Part shown: positions 1-8,056 of the stretch, in pieces
How positions within the stretch are numbered: position 1 is the stretch's first letter
Layout: the number at the start of each line of letters is the position of its first letter
Assembly: GCA_017308135.1 (NCBI GenBank)
Contig: JAFKFM010000006.1
Span: 623,724-687,723 of the forward strand
Length of the DNA stretch: 64,000 nt
Reading direction: 5' to 3'
DNA from: Alphaproteobacteria bacterium
GTDB taxonomy: Bacteria; Pseudomonadota; Alphaproteobacteria; CACIAM-22H2
Notes under the pieces: model-generated
Seen by the model: only the letters and a program-made list of their open reading frames with translations
Databases searched by the model: none
Told to the model about the DNA's origin: nothing
Program-made: the position numbers and the translations under genes

Positions 1-607
1 TATGGTCGGAGTAGCGCTTGACGATATCCTCGAGCGTATCGGCGTCGAGGAATTCCTTCGCGTCGTCTTTGAGATGCAGCACGATTTCCGTGCCCCGCGC
101 GTCGCGCGCGGCGGGCACGACCGTATAGCCGCTCTTGCCGTCGGATTCCCAATGCCAGGCTTCGGCGGCCCCCGCCTTGCGGGTGGTGACGCCGACTTTG
201 TCGGCGACCATGAAGGCCGAATAGAAGCCGACGCCGAACTGGCCGATCGCGCCGACGTCTTTGCGCTTGGATTCGTCCAGCGCCTTCATGAAGGCGGCCG
301 TGCCCGAACGCGCGATCGTGCCCAGATGCGAAATCAGATCGTCGCGATCCATCCCGATCCCGTTATCGGCGATGGTCAGCGTGCCGGCATCCTTGTCAGC
401 CTTCAATTCGATGGCGAAATCCGTCCCGCCCTCGGCGAGTTTCTCGTCTTGCGTCGCCAGGAAACGCAGCTTGTCGCAGGCGTCGGAGGCGTTGGAAATC
501 AGCTCGCGCAGGAAAACCTTGCGCTCGGAATAGAGCGAATGCGCGACGATCTCCAGCAGGCGGCTGACTTCGGCTTGGAATTCGTGGGTTTCGGCGGTCT
601 GGCTCAT
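1..607 (-). CDS. htpG: Chaperone HtpG (Hsp90), N-terminal part, cut by window edge
   Basis: Cytosolic Hsp90-family ATP-dependent chaperone. The 202 codons present cover the N-terminal GHKL ATPase domain: the helix with ELISNASDA (residues 36-43 region), the nucleotide-binding DNGIGM (81-86), the lid segment GTIARSGT (96-103) and GQFGVGFYSAF (122-132). The start ATG at 605-607 gives the usual MSQTAETHEFQAEVSRLL beginning. The middle and C-terminal domains lie outside the window to the left. It is divergent from the helicase gene and is preceded by a promoter matching the alphaproteobacterial heat-shock consensus. Identity is secure from these motifs. Confidence 0.97.
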   Translation of the reverse strand, partial: MSQTAETHEFQAEVSRLLEIVAHSLYSERKVFLRELISNASDACDKLRFLATQDEKLAEGGTDFAIELKADKDAGTLTIADNGIGMDRDDLISHLGTIARSGTAAFMKALDESKRKDVGAIGQFGVGFYSAFMVADKVGVTTRKAGAAEAWHWESDGKSGYTVVPAARDARGTEIVLHLKDDAKEFLDADTLEDIVKRYSDH

Positions 608-631
608 GGTTCGTCCCCGGATTTGCGGCCG

Positions 632-661
632 TATATAGGCGCCAATTCGGGGCCCCTCAAG
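632..661 (-). promoter_or_regulatory. Heat-shock sigma (RpoH-type) promoter of htpG
   Basis: Read on the minus strand, CTTG (658-661) is followed after 18 nt by CCTATATA (632-639), about 25 nt before the htpG ATG. This matches the alphaproteobacterial RpoH pattern CTTG-N17/18-CYTATNT. That an RpoH holoenzyme uses it is an inference; an rpoH gene lies at 7163-8056. Confidence 0.7.
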
Positions 662-701
662 ACCGCTTGAACCGGGGGCCTCGCCCGCCCAAACTCACCC
701 T

Positions 702-3131
702 ATGGCGAGTCCCAAGATCACCGCGGTTCTCGGGCCCACCAATACCGGCAAGACACACCTTGCCGTAACAAGAATGCTTGGCCATTCGTCGGGCATGATC
801 GGCTTTCCGCTGCGCCTGCTGGCGCGCGAGAATTACGAGCGCATCGTCGCCGCCAAGGGCAAGAACGCGGTCGCCTTGGTGACGGGCGAGGAACGGATCG
901 TCCCGCCTTACGCGCGCTGGTTCGTCTGCACCGTCGAGGCGATGCCGATGGACCGCGACGTGTCGTTCCTGGCGGTCGACGAAATCCAGATGATGGCCGA
1001 CCGCGAGCGCGGCCATGTGTTCACCGACCGGCTGCTGCACGCGCGCGGGCGCGATGAGACGATGTTCATGGGGGCGTCGTCCGCCAAGCGCCTGATCCGG
1101 TCGCTGGTGCCGGAAGCCGAATTCATCGAACGGCCGCGCTTTTCGACGTTGACCTATACGGGGCCGCGCAAGATCACGCGCCTGCCGCGTCGTTCGGCCG
1201 TGGTCGCGTTCTCGGCGGCCGAAGTCTATTCGATCGCCGAACTCGTGCGCCGCCAGCGCGGCGGCTGCGCGCTGGTCTTCGGCGGCCTAAGTCCCCGCAC
1301 GCGCAACGCGCAGGTGGCGCTCTATCAATCGGGCGACGTCGATTACCTCGTCGCGACCGATGCGATCGGCATGGGCCTCAACATGGATATCGACCATGTG
1401 GCCTTCGCGCAGCTGGCGAAATTCGACGGGCGGCATATGCGCCGCCTGACGGATCCGGAGCTGGGCCAGATCGCGGGGCGTGCGGGCCGGCATATGAACG
1501 ATGGCACGTTCGGCACGACGGCGGATATGGGTGCGCTCGATCCTGACACGATCCGTGCGATCGAGGATCACACCTATCCGCGACTGGAACACGCCTATTG
1601 GCGCAATGCCAATCTCGATTTCCGCAGCCTGGACGGGCTGCTGGCGACACTCGATGCGCGCAGTTCGCGCGCCGAACTCATCCGGGTGCGCGAATCCGAC
1701 GACACCAAGGCGCTGCAAGCCTTGGCACGCGACCCGGAGGTTATCGCGAAAGCGCAAGGCCGCGTGGCACTGCTGTGGGACGTCGCGCGTATTCCCGATT
1801 TCCGCAAGGCGATGTCGGATGCGCATACGCGGCTGCAAGCGCGCATCTTCGGGCATCTGGCGGAGAAGCCCGGCCGTTTGCCGCCCGATTGGGTCGCCAA
1901 GCGCATCGCCGATCTGGACGACGCCCAAGGCGATATCGAGAAGCTGCTGGAGCGCATCGCGGGCATCCGCATTTGGACCTATGTGTCACATCGCGAAGAT
2001 TGGCTGGCCGATGCCGCGACGTTCCAGGATCGCGCGCGCGAAGTCGAAGACCGGCTGTCCGATGCGCTGCACGAGCGTTTGACGCAGCGCTTCGTCGACC
2101 GGCGCAACGCCGTGCTGGTGCGCAAGCTGGAAGACGGCGACGAGCTTCTCGCCAGCGTGTCGGCGGCGGGCGAGGTGGCGGTCGAAGGCGTGCATGCGGG
2201 GCAGTTGCGCGGCTTCGAGTTCATCCCCGATCCCAGCCTTGCGGGCGGGGCGGAAAAGGTGCGCGCCGCCGCCAATCGCGCCTTGCGCCGCGACGCCGCC
2301 GCGCGCGTGGCGATGTTCGCCGACGACGCCGATGCGCAATTCGCGCTCGATCAACAGGCGCGCATCCTCTGGCGCGGGCAGTTGGTCGCGCGTCTTGCCC
2401 CCGGCCCGACGGCGCTGGAGCCGGAGATCGTGTTGGCGCGCGCCGATCTGTTGGAGCCCGCGCAACGACAGCTCGTCCAGCGCCGCTTGGCGAAATTCCT
2501 CGCCGATCATTTGCGCGCTCATGCCGCCCCCTTGTTCCGCTTGCGTGATGCGGCGTTGACCGGGGCGGCGCGCGGCCTTGCGTTCCAACTGGTCGCGGCT
2601 CTGGGTGCGGTCGCGGGCGAAACGGCGTTGGACAAGGCGGCGCTGGGTTCGCTGGTGCGCGAAGGCGTGAAATTCGCGAGCTTCGGCGCCTATGTGCCCG
2701 CGTTGAAGGATCAGGCGGGCACCAAGTTGCGCGCCTTGCTGTGGTCGGTCTGGCGCGGCCAGCCCGTGCCGCTCACGCAAGGCGGGCGGGCGAGCCTTCC
2801 GCGCGCGGCGGCGTCGGACGAAGCGATGGCCGCGTGTCTCTATTTCCCCGCCGGACCGCTTTGCGTGCGCGCCGACCGCTTGGACAAAATGTCGCAAGTG
2901 CTGGCCGCCCTTTCCAAACGCGGGGCCTTCGCGCTCGACCCGGCCTTGGCGAAGCTGGTCGATTGCGATGCCGTCGCCCTGCCGGCGGTGGTCGCCGCAC
3001 TCGGCTATCGCGCGGTGCGCGACGGCGACGCGGTCAAGTTCGTCGCCAAGCGGCCGCGTAAAGCGCGGCCCGAAAAGACGATCGACACGGATTCGCCTTT
3101 CGCCGCTTTGGGGAAATTGGTCGATCCATGA
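702..3131 (+). CDS. SUV3/MgpS-like superfamily 2 RNA helicase
   Basis: ATP-dependent helicase of 809 residues, probably acting on RNA. Seen: Walker A GPTNTGKT at 11-18, DEIQ box at 93-96, GASS at about 124-127, and motif VI QIAGRAGR at 256-263, so the motor domain fills roughly the first 300 residues. The remaining 500 residues are helix-rich, ending in a basic tail. The arrangement resembles the SUV3-like helicases of alphaproteobacteria, where the S4-domain gene typically follows. The TGA stop almost abuts the next gene. No signal peptide. The exact substrate is unknown; the family assignment is firm, the role in RNA turnover is inferred from SUV3. Confidence 0.85.
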   Translation: MASPKITAVLGPTNTGKTHLAVTRMLGHSSGMIGFPLRLLARENYERIVAAKGKNAVALVTGEERIVPPYARWFVCTVEAMPMDRDVSFLAVDEIQMMADRERGHVFTDRLLHARGRDETMFMGASSAKRLIRSLVPEAEFIERPRFSTLTYTGPRKITRLPRRSAVVAFSAAEVYSIAELVRRQRGGCALVFGGLSPRTRNAQVALYQSGDVDYLVATDAIGMGLNMDIDHVAFAQLAKFDGRHMRRLTDPELGQIAGRAGRHMNDGTFGTTADMGALDPDTIRAIEDHTYPRLEHAYWRNANLDFRSLDGLLATLDARSSRAELIRVRESDDTKALQALARDPEVIAKAQGRVALLWDVARIPDFRKAMSDAHTRLQARIFGHLAEKPGRLPPDWVAKRIADLDDAQGDIEKLLERIAGIRIWTYVSHREDWLADAATFQDRAREVEDRLSDALHERLTQRFVDRRNAVLVRKLEDGDELLASVSAAGEVAVEGVHAGQLRGFEFIPDPSLAGGAEKVRAAANRALRRDAAARVAMFADDADAQFALDQQARILWRGQLVARLAPGPTALEPEIVLARADLLEPAQRQLVQRRLAKFLADHLRAHAAPLFRLRDAALTGAARGLAFQLVAALGAVAGETALDKAALGSLVREGVKFASFGAYVPALKDQAGTKLRALLWSVWRGQPVPLTQGGRASLPRAAASDEAMAACLYFPAGPLCVRADRLDKMSQVLAALSKRGAFALDPALAKLVDCDAVALPAVVAALGYRAVRDGDAVKFVAKRPRKARPEKTIDTDSPFAALGKLVDP

Positions 3132-3141
3132 AGTGGGGCCC

Positions 3142-3417
3142 GTGACCGCGACGACGCCCCGGATTCGCCTGGATATCTGGCTGTGGCACGCGCGATTTTT
3201 CCGCACGCGCGCGCTCGCGCAGGAAGCCTGCGAGAAGGGCCGCGTGCGCGGCCACGGCCATCGCCTGGACAAAGGCCATCCGCTGAAGGTGGGCGACGTA
3301 TTGACCTTCAGCCAGGGATCGAAGCTGCGTACCGTGCGGGTCGAGGCGCTGGGCGAACGGCGCGGCGGGGCGGAAGAGGCGGCGCTGCTCTACACCGATC
3401 TATTCCCTTCAAATTGA
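3142..3417 (+). CDS. S4-domain RNA-binding protein (HslR-like)
   Basis: Small RNA-binding protein of 91 residues. Residues 7-55 form an S4 domain: RIRLDIWLWHARFFRTR, then EACEKGRVRGHGHRLDKG and VGDVLTF. The family includes Hsp15/HslR, which binds stalled 50S subunits carrying peptidyl-tRNA. The start is a GTG at 3142, 10 nt after the helicase stop; another in-frame GTG at 3133 would add three residues. An ATG overlapping the helicase stop is in a different frame. Probably cotranscribed with the helicase. Family confident, exact start less so. Confidence 0.85.
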   Translation: MTATTPRIRLDIWLWHARFFRTRALAQEACEKGRVRGHGHRLDKGHPLKVGDVLTFSQGSKLRTVRVEALGERRGGAEEAALLYTDLFPSN

Positions 3418-3496
3418 CCCGAGTTCGAGTGGGGTTGCCCGCCGCCGGGGTGCGTGCTAACCCGACGCCTCGTCCGGTTCGAAGAGAGCGATTGCG

Positions 3497-3829
3497 ATGA
3501 CCTATGTCGTCACCGATACCTGCATCAAGTGCAAGTACACCGACTGCGTTGAAGTGTGCCCCGTCGATTGCTTCTATGAAGGCGAGAACATGCTCGTCAT
3601 CAAGCCCGACGAGTGCATCGATTGCGGCGTCTGCGAGCCGGAATGCCCGCCCGAAGCGATCGTGCCGGATACCGATCCGCGCGCGTCCAAATGGCTGGCG
3701 CTGAACACCGAATATGCCGAGAAATGGCCGAACATCACCCGCAAGAAGGACGCCTTGCCGGGGGCCGACGATGTCCGGTCCGAAGAAGGCAAATTCGAAA
3801 AGTATTTTAGCGAAAAGCCCGGCGGTTAA
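3497..3829 (+). CDS. fdxA: Seven-iron ferredoxin (3Fe-4S/4Fe-4S)
   Basis: Soluble electron carrier of 110 residues. Cysteines at 9, 17 and 50 fit the 3Fe-4S ligands and those at 21, 40, 43 and 46 the 4Fe-4S ligands, with a free cysteine at 25, as in Azotobacter ferredoxin I; C12 is additional. The C-terminal extension after residue 60 ([16 protein letters not shown]) is typical of FdxA. It starts at ATG 3497 behind GAAGAGAG. It sits between the S4 protein and carD, the standard alphaproteobacterial order. Confidence 0.95.
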   Translation: MTYVVTDTCIKCKYTDCVEVCPVDCFYEGENMLVIKPDECIDCGVCEPECPPEAIVPDTDPRASKWLALNTEYAEKWPNITRKKDALPGADDVRSEEGKFEKYFSEKPGG

Positions 3830-3858
3830 ACGGTAAAATTTTACCACACACACCGAGA

Positions 3859-4140
3859 GTCAAGCGAAGAATCCGTCTTCGCATAGCCGTCCCTTGCGAA
3901 AAACGCGGGTGTCGGGCGTGATTTTTCACCATTTTTGTGATAGCTTCTTTCCCATCGGGCTGCGGCATTTTTGCAGCACCCCTGGCCCCGGAAGGGGCGT
4001 TTCGGGCTTTAAGCCCGTCACATATCGCGGCGTCGCCTGAAATTCAGGCGACAGAGCCTCAACAGCTTGGAATGCCTTGGAAATAGGCATTCCCGGGTGT
4101 CGGGTTTTCTGTCCCCAGCGAGCCGGGGGCAGCGCGTCGG
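3859..4140 (+). other. Run of hairpins between fdxA and carD; candidate structured leader or small RNA
   Basis: The 351 nt between fdxA and carD hold at least seven stem-loops on the plus strand: 3864-3882 (7 bp), 3959-3977 (5 bp), 3985-3998 (5 bp closing a GGAA tetraloop), 4003-4017 (7 bp around one T), 4032-4052 (perfect 21-nt palindrome with 10-bp arms), 4069-4093 (9 bp, 7-nt loop) and 4109-4132 (8 bp with one G-T pair). A short CCCG/CGGG stem followed by TTTT (4092-4108) overlaps the 3 prime arm of the sixth. I recognise no known RNA family. It could be a carD leader, a separate small RNA or fdxA 3 prime structure. Confidence 0.5.
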
Positions 4141-4180
4141 GGGGTCAATGAATGGGTGCTTGGAAGGAGTTTCGGCTCAC

Positions 4181-4705
4181 ATGACGGTTGCGAAAAAAGT
4201 GGTACGCGAGACGGACGATCTGGGCTTCGCGGTTGGCGATCACGTGGTCTACCCGACGCATGGCGTGGGCAAGATCACCGGCCTGGAAACGCAGGAAATC
4301 GCGGGCCACAAGCTACGCCTGTTCGTGATCCAGTTCGACAAGGACCGGATGACGCTGCGCGTGCCGACGATGAAGGCCAAGACGTCGGGCCTGCGCCGCC
4401 TGTGCACCAAGAAGGAAATGACCAACGCGCTCGCCACGTTGAAGGCGCGCGCGCGCGTGCGCCGCACGATGTGGAGCCGCCGCGCCCAGGAATACGAAGC
4501 CAAGATCAATTCGGGCGATCCCAAGGCGATCGCGGAGGTCGTGCGCGACCTGTTCCGCAACGCCGGCCAGCCCGACCAGTCGTTCTCGGAACGCCAGATG
4601 TACCAGGCGGCCCTCGATCGTCTGGTGCGCGAATTCGCCGCCGTCGAGAAGATCTCGGAAGAGACGGCCGTGCAGCGCTTGGAAGCGATGCTCAAAGCCG
4701 CCTAA
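4181..4705 (+). CDS. carD: CarD/CdnL family transcription regulator
   Basis: RNA-polymerase-binding transcription factor of 174 residues that stabilises open promoter complexes, notably at rRNA promoters. The N-terminal Tudor-like interaction domain (about 14-70) includes FAVGDHVVYPTHGVGKI and LRVPTMKAKTSGLR; the rest is the helical DNA-contacting domain with MWSRRAQEYEAKINSGDP. The ATG at 4181 is chosen because GGAAGGAG (4162-4169) lies just upstream. It has its own strong terminator. The long, highly structured region upstream suggests regulation at the RNA level. Confidence 0.95.
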   Translation: MTVAKKVVRETDDLGFAVGDHVVYPTHGVGKITGLETQEIAGHKLRLFVIQFDKDRMTLRVPTMKAKTSGLRRLCTKKEMTNALATLKARARVRRTMWSRRAQEYEAKINSGDPKAIAEVVRDLFRNAGQPDQSFSERQMYQAALDRLVREFAAVEKISEETAVQRLEAMLKAA

Positions 4706-4730
4706 GGCTTAAGCCGCGCGTCGAATACGA

Positions 4731-4758
4731 AACCCCGCCGGGCGACCGGCGGGGTTTT
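4731..4758 (+). terminator. Intrinsic terminator of carD
   Basis: Ten-base arms AACCCCGCCG (4731-4740) and CGGCGGGGTT (4747-4756) with a 6-nt loop, then TTTT. A nearly identical stem follows the chemoreceptor gene at 33851. Confidence 0.9.
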
Positions 4759-4835
4759 CTTATGCCGATTGACTCTCTTATGACGTGTGTTATTCATAAA
4801 TAAATATCGAAAATCTTATGCGCGAGGGGGCGGGC

Positions 4836-5876
4836 ATGGGCGTTCGGCGTTCGATGTCGAAATTCGCGGCGTTATGTGCGGTCCTCGCGGCGCTCGCCGC
4901 CTGCACGCAAGTCGACAAAGCGGCCGCGATCAAACTCGCCGATGCGGGCAAGATCGCCGCGACGAACGGGGCCGCCGAAGCCGCCGCCGCGCGCATCGAC
5001 TTCGTCGCCGGGGGCGAGCGAAACGCGGCGGCCGAACTGCTTGCGAAAGCGGACACTGCCGGCATCAAGACGCAGAAAGCATTCGATCCGCCGAATCAGA
5101 CCGCCAATCGAAAGCGTCTTGAAATCGCGGTCATTCTCAAGCGGCGCGAAGACTCGTTATCGGCACTCGCGGCGACTTACGGTGAAATGGCGGCGCTCGC
5201 TGCGGGTGACCCCGGCGCCGATATACGCAAGGCCGTCGGCGATCTTGTCGGAAAGACGAATGGCCTGGTGGCCGCCGTCAACGCGGCCACTGGCGGCGCC
5301 GTACCGTTGATCGCGAACACCGTCGGCGCCGCGTTCGCCGAGGCGGCGACGCTTTATGCCGAAGAACGCCAGCGGCGCGAGATTCTCGCGGCGAATCGGA
5401 TTGTCGAAGAAGCGCTGACGACACTAAAGAAAGCGATCGAAAAGGAACGGCCGTATGTGACCGCGAATCGGAGCGCAAATGAATCCGATCGCGATGAACT
5501 CACCGATAACGCCGTGACTTTGGGCCTCGTCGATCAGACTGCGGCCCTCATCCGCGTGGCGGAACTGGCAGGGTTCGTGCCGGTGAAGGATTTGAATGGC
5601 CTGCTCGCGGGTGCTTCGATCCAAGGGACACCCGATCAACAACGCCGTCAGCGGATCGCTTGGGCATTGGCGGGATTCGAGAAATTCCGCGCGGCGGCGA
5701 AGGCCGACGCGATCGCGGATGCCAACGCCACGCTCGAAAAAGCGATCGAGAAACTCGCCGCTGCCCATGAAAGCCTTGGGAAGCGCCACGCATTCACCGT
5801 CGATGATGCGCTCGCCATGGCTCTGCGAATGAAAGAAGCGGTCGATCGTATTCGCGCTATCGAAAACGGAAAATAA
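4836..5876 (+). CDS. Unrecognised helical lipoprotein
   Basis: Predicted lipoprotein of 346 residues with no family I recognise. The signal peptide ends in the lipobox LAAC (Cys 23), so the mature protein should be lipidated and membrane-anchored. The rest is alanine-rich, alternates charged and hydrophobic residues, and looks almost wholly helical, with a TGGAVPLIANTVGAAFAEAA segment near residue 150. The ATG at 4836 is preferred to 4818 because GAGGGGG precedes it at good spacing; 4854 is also possible. A small helical protein follows 21 nt downstream and is probably cotranscribed. Confidence 0.6.
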   Translation: MGVRRSMSKFAALCAVLAALAACTQVDKAAAIKLADAGKIAATNGAAEAAAARIDFVAGGERNAAAELLAKADTAGIKTQKAFDPPNQTANRKRLEIAVILKRREDSLSALAATYGEMAALAAGDPGADIRKAVGDLVGKTNGLVAAVNAATGGAVPLIANTVGAAFAEAATLYAEERQRREILAANRIVEEALTTLKKAIEKERPYVTANRSANESDRDELTDNAVTLGLVDQTAALIRVAELAGFVPVKDLNGLLAGASIQGTPDQQRRQRIAWALAGFEKFRAAAKADAIADANATLEKAIEKLAAAHESLGKRHAFTVDDALAMALRMKEAVDRIRAIENGK

Positions 5877-5897
5877 CCACGCGACTCCGGAGGCCGG

Positions 5898-6236
5898 ATG
5901 ATGCCGACTCAAAGCAACGAAAACATTGCCGCCGTCACGGCGAACTGGATCTCTGTCAAAAAGAATTACAAGACCGATCTTGCGGCCGCGGAAGACGACG
6001 ACCAGCGCTCGGCAATCACGGAAAACCGGCGCGCGGCGGAATTGGCCTATCTCGACGCGGTTAGGAAAGGCTTGTCGGGGTCCGGTATGGCCGAGGCGCT
6101 CGCCGCGCTGAAAGCCGCCAACGCCGCCGTCAAAGACTCGCGCGAGAATGGCGAGTCGATCGGCAGACTGCTCGTCAAAGCCAAGGATGCGACCGAGAAG
6201 GCGACCAAGCTCGTCGCCAAGGCCGGCGGCGGGTAA
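5898..6236 (+). CDS. Small helical protein, unknown function
   Basis: Protein of 112 residues without signal peptide or membrane segment. It is rich in Ala, Lys, Glu and Asp and is probably helical or coiled-coil, ending in a glycine run. A good ribosome site (GGAGG) precedes the ATG, supporting translation. It lies 21 nt after the lipoprotein gene, with which it shares composition, suggesting a joint role. I do not recognise the family. Confidence 0.6.
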   Translation: MMPTQSNENIAAVTANWISVKKNYKTDLAAAEDDDQRSAITENRRAAELAYLDAVRKGLSGSGMAEALAALKAANAAVKDSRENGESIGRLLVKAKDATEKATKLVAKAGGG

Positions 6237-6283
6237 GCGATCCGCCCGATTCGCCGACCCCCGAATTGCGCTATCTTCGGGCG

Positions 6284-7117
6284 ATGGCGACTCGGGGGAC
6301 ATCCTCGCCGGCGACGCCGGCCAAAAGCGAACGCTTCGCGACGCTGAAGCGCGTGGGCCGCGTCTGGGCGATCGGCGCGGTGCGCGGCAATGCCGCCGCA
6401 CTGGCCGAGCTTTATGACGAGATCGCGCAGCGCGTCGAACCCGGCGACCGGATCGTCCATCTCGGCAATCTATTGGGGCCCGGTCCCGACGCCGCCGGCG
6501 TGCTCGACGCGCTGGTCGCTTTCCGGCGCGACTTCATCGCCATGCCCGGTTTCTTCGCCGCCGATTTCGTCATGCTGCGTGGCGCCCAGGAAGAGATGTG
6601 GCAGAAAACGCTGCAGCTCCATTTCGCCGTCAACCCGCGCGATATCCTGACCTGGATGCTGGCGCGCGGGCTGGAGGCGACGCTCACGTCCTACGGCGTC
6701 GACCCGCGCGAGGGGCTGCAGGCCTGCGGGGCGGGGGCGACCTCGATCGCGCGCTGGACCGCCAAATTGCGCGCGGCGATGGAAGCGCGCGGCGGCCATC
6801 GCGACGTGATGCTGGCCTTGCGCCGCGCCGCGCATGACGATCTGGGCCGTTTGCTGTTCGTGTCGGCGGGGTTGGATCTGGGCCGGCCGCTGGCCGCCCA
6901 GGGCGACGCGTTGTGGTGGGGCAGCGGCGACTTCGCCAAAATCGACGCGCCGTTCGAGGGGTTTCAGCGCATCGTACGCGGCCACGCCCCCGAAAAGACC
7001 CGGACCCCGGACGGCCCCTATACGCTAACCCTTTGTGGCGAAACGCCGGGCGCCATCGTCGCGGCCTGCGTGACGAACCGGGGCGAAATCGTCGAAATGC
7101 TGCAAACCGGGCAGTGA
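6284..7117 (+). CDS. Metallophosphatase-like protein with lost metal ligands
   Basis: Protein of 277 residues with the layout of PPP-type phosphatases (bacterial Ser/Thr or diadenosine tetraphosphatases), but the signature residues are replaced. Where the family has GDxHG there is GAVRG; where it has GDxxDRG there is GNLLGPG; where it has GNHE there is GAQE; and the VHAG motif before the C-terminal part reads VSAG. Only a late RGH resembling the family GH(T/A)P is kept. It is therefore likely a pseudo-enzyme, perhaps a binding or scaffold protein. The ATG at 6284 is preferred to a TTG at 6266. It is followed 45 nt later by rpoH and may be cotranscribed. Confidence 0.7.
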   Translation: MATRGTSSPATPAKSERFATLKRVGRVWAIGAVRGNAAALAELYDEIAQRVEPGDRIVHLGNLLGPGPDAAGVLDALVAFRRDFIAMPGFFAADFVMLRGAQEEMWQKTLQLHFAVNPRDILTWMLARGLEATLTSYGVDPREGLQACGAGATSIARWTAKLRAAMEARGGHRDVMLALRRAAHDDLGRLLFVSAGLDLGRPLAAQGDALWWGSGDFAKIDAPFEGFQRIVRGHAPEKTRTPDGPYTLTLCGETPGAIVAACVTNRGEIVEMLQTGQ

Positions 7118-7162
7118 TCCATCCTGGGGAACCCGGCGTATTTCTTCACGGAGATACGCATC

Positions 7163-8056
7163 ATGGCCCGTTTGGACGACACCGCCACGCAAGCCGCGAA
7201 TATCCGCTTCATCCGCAAGGCGATGAAGACCAAATTGCTCGCGCGCGAACGCGAGCTCGATCTCGCCAAACGTTGGCGCGAATCGGGCGATCAAGCCGCC
7301 CTCGACGAATTGATCGGCGCCTATAGCCGCATGGTCGTGTCGGCGGCACTCAAATTCCGCCATTACGGCCTGCCGGTCGGCGATCTGATCCAGGAAGGCC
7401 ATATCGGCCTGATGCAAGCGGCGGCGCGGTTCGAGCCGTCGCGCGACGTGCGCTTCGCGACCTATGCGCAATGGTGGATCCGCGCCGCGATCCAGGATTT
7501 CGTTTTGCGCAATTGGTCGATCGTGCGCACCGGCACGACGGCCGCGCATAAATCGCTGTTCTTCAATCTGCGCCGCGTGCGCGCGCGTTTGGGCGATCGC
7601 AACGGCGAGGCGATGACCGATGTGACGCGCGCCAAGGTCGCCCAGGAGTTGGGCGTGACGATCGGCGACGTGATCGAAATGGAAGGCCGCATGTCGGGTG
7701 GCGACCGTTCGCTTGATGCGCCCGTCGCGGGCGACGAGGGGTCGACGCGCAGCTGGGGCGAATCGCTCGCCGATGAACGCGCCGACCCCGAAGCCGACGC
7801 GATGTCGTGGCACGACCGCGACGCGCGCGTGCGCTTGCTGCACGAGGCGATGGGCGATCTGTCCCCGCGCGAACGCGCGGTGATCGCCGCGCGGCGCCTC
7901 GCTGACGAAGACGAAAGCGTGACGCTCGAAACGCTGGGCACGCGCCTGGGCGTGTCGAAGGAACGCGTGCGTCAGATCGAGGCGCGCGCCTTGGGCAAGC
8001 TCAAAGCCGCGCTTGAAAAGCGCGTCGCCAACCCGGCCGATCTTTACGCCGCGTAA
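7163..8056 (+). CDS. rpoH2: RNA polymerase sigma factor, RpoH-II type
   Basis: Alternative sigma-70-family factor of 297 residues. Region 2 carries DLIQEGHIGLMQAAARFEP and FATYAQWWIRAAIQDFVLRN; the RpoH box is visible as KSLFFNLRRVRARL; region 4.2 carries LSPRERAVIAARR and VSKERVRQIEARALGKL. The N-terminus with IRKAMKTKLLARERE resembles RpoH-II of alphaproteobacteria, linked to oxidative and singlet-oxygen stress, rather than the main heat-shock factor. Its last 13 nt overlap the 3 prime end of ftsK on the other strand. Confidence 0.9.
   Translation: MARLDDTATQAANIRFIRKAMKTKLLARERELDLAKRWRESGDQAALDELIGAYSRMVVSAALKFRHYGLPVGDLIQEGHIGLMQAAARFEPSRDVRFATYAQWWIRAAIQDFVLRNWSIVRTGTTAAHKSLFFNLRRVRARLGDRNGEAMTDVTRAKVAQELGVTIGDVIEMEGRMSGGDRSLDAPVAGDEGSTRSWGESLADERADPEADAMSWHDRDARVRLLHEAMGDLSPRERAVIAARRLADEDESVTLETLGTRLGVSKERVRQIEARALGKLKAALEKRVANPADLYAA

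Noticed and set aside
2-670. Plus-strand open frame of 222 codons at the left edge
   Set aside because: It is opposite htpG, whose minus-strand frame shows clear Hsp90 motifs.
7131-7155. GGAAC followed by CGG, possible ECF-sigma promoter of rpoH
   Set aside because: The downstream element does not match the GTT/CGTT expected for EcfG-type promoters.
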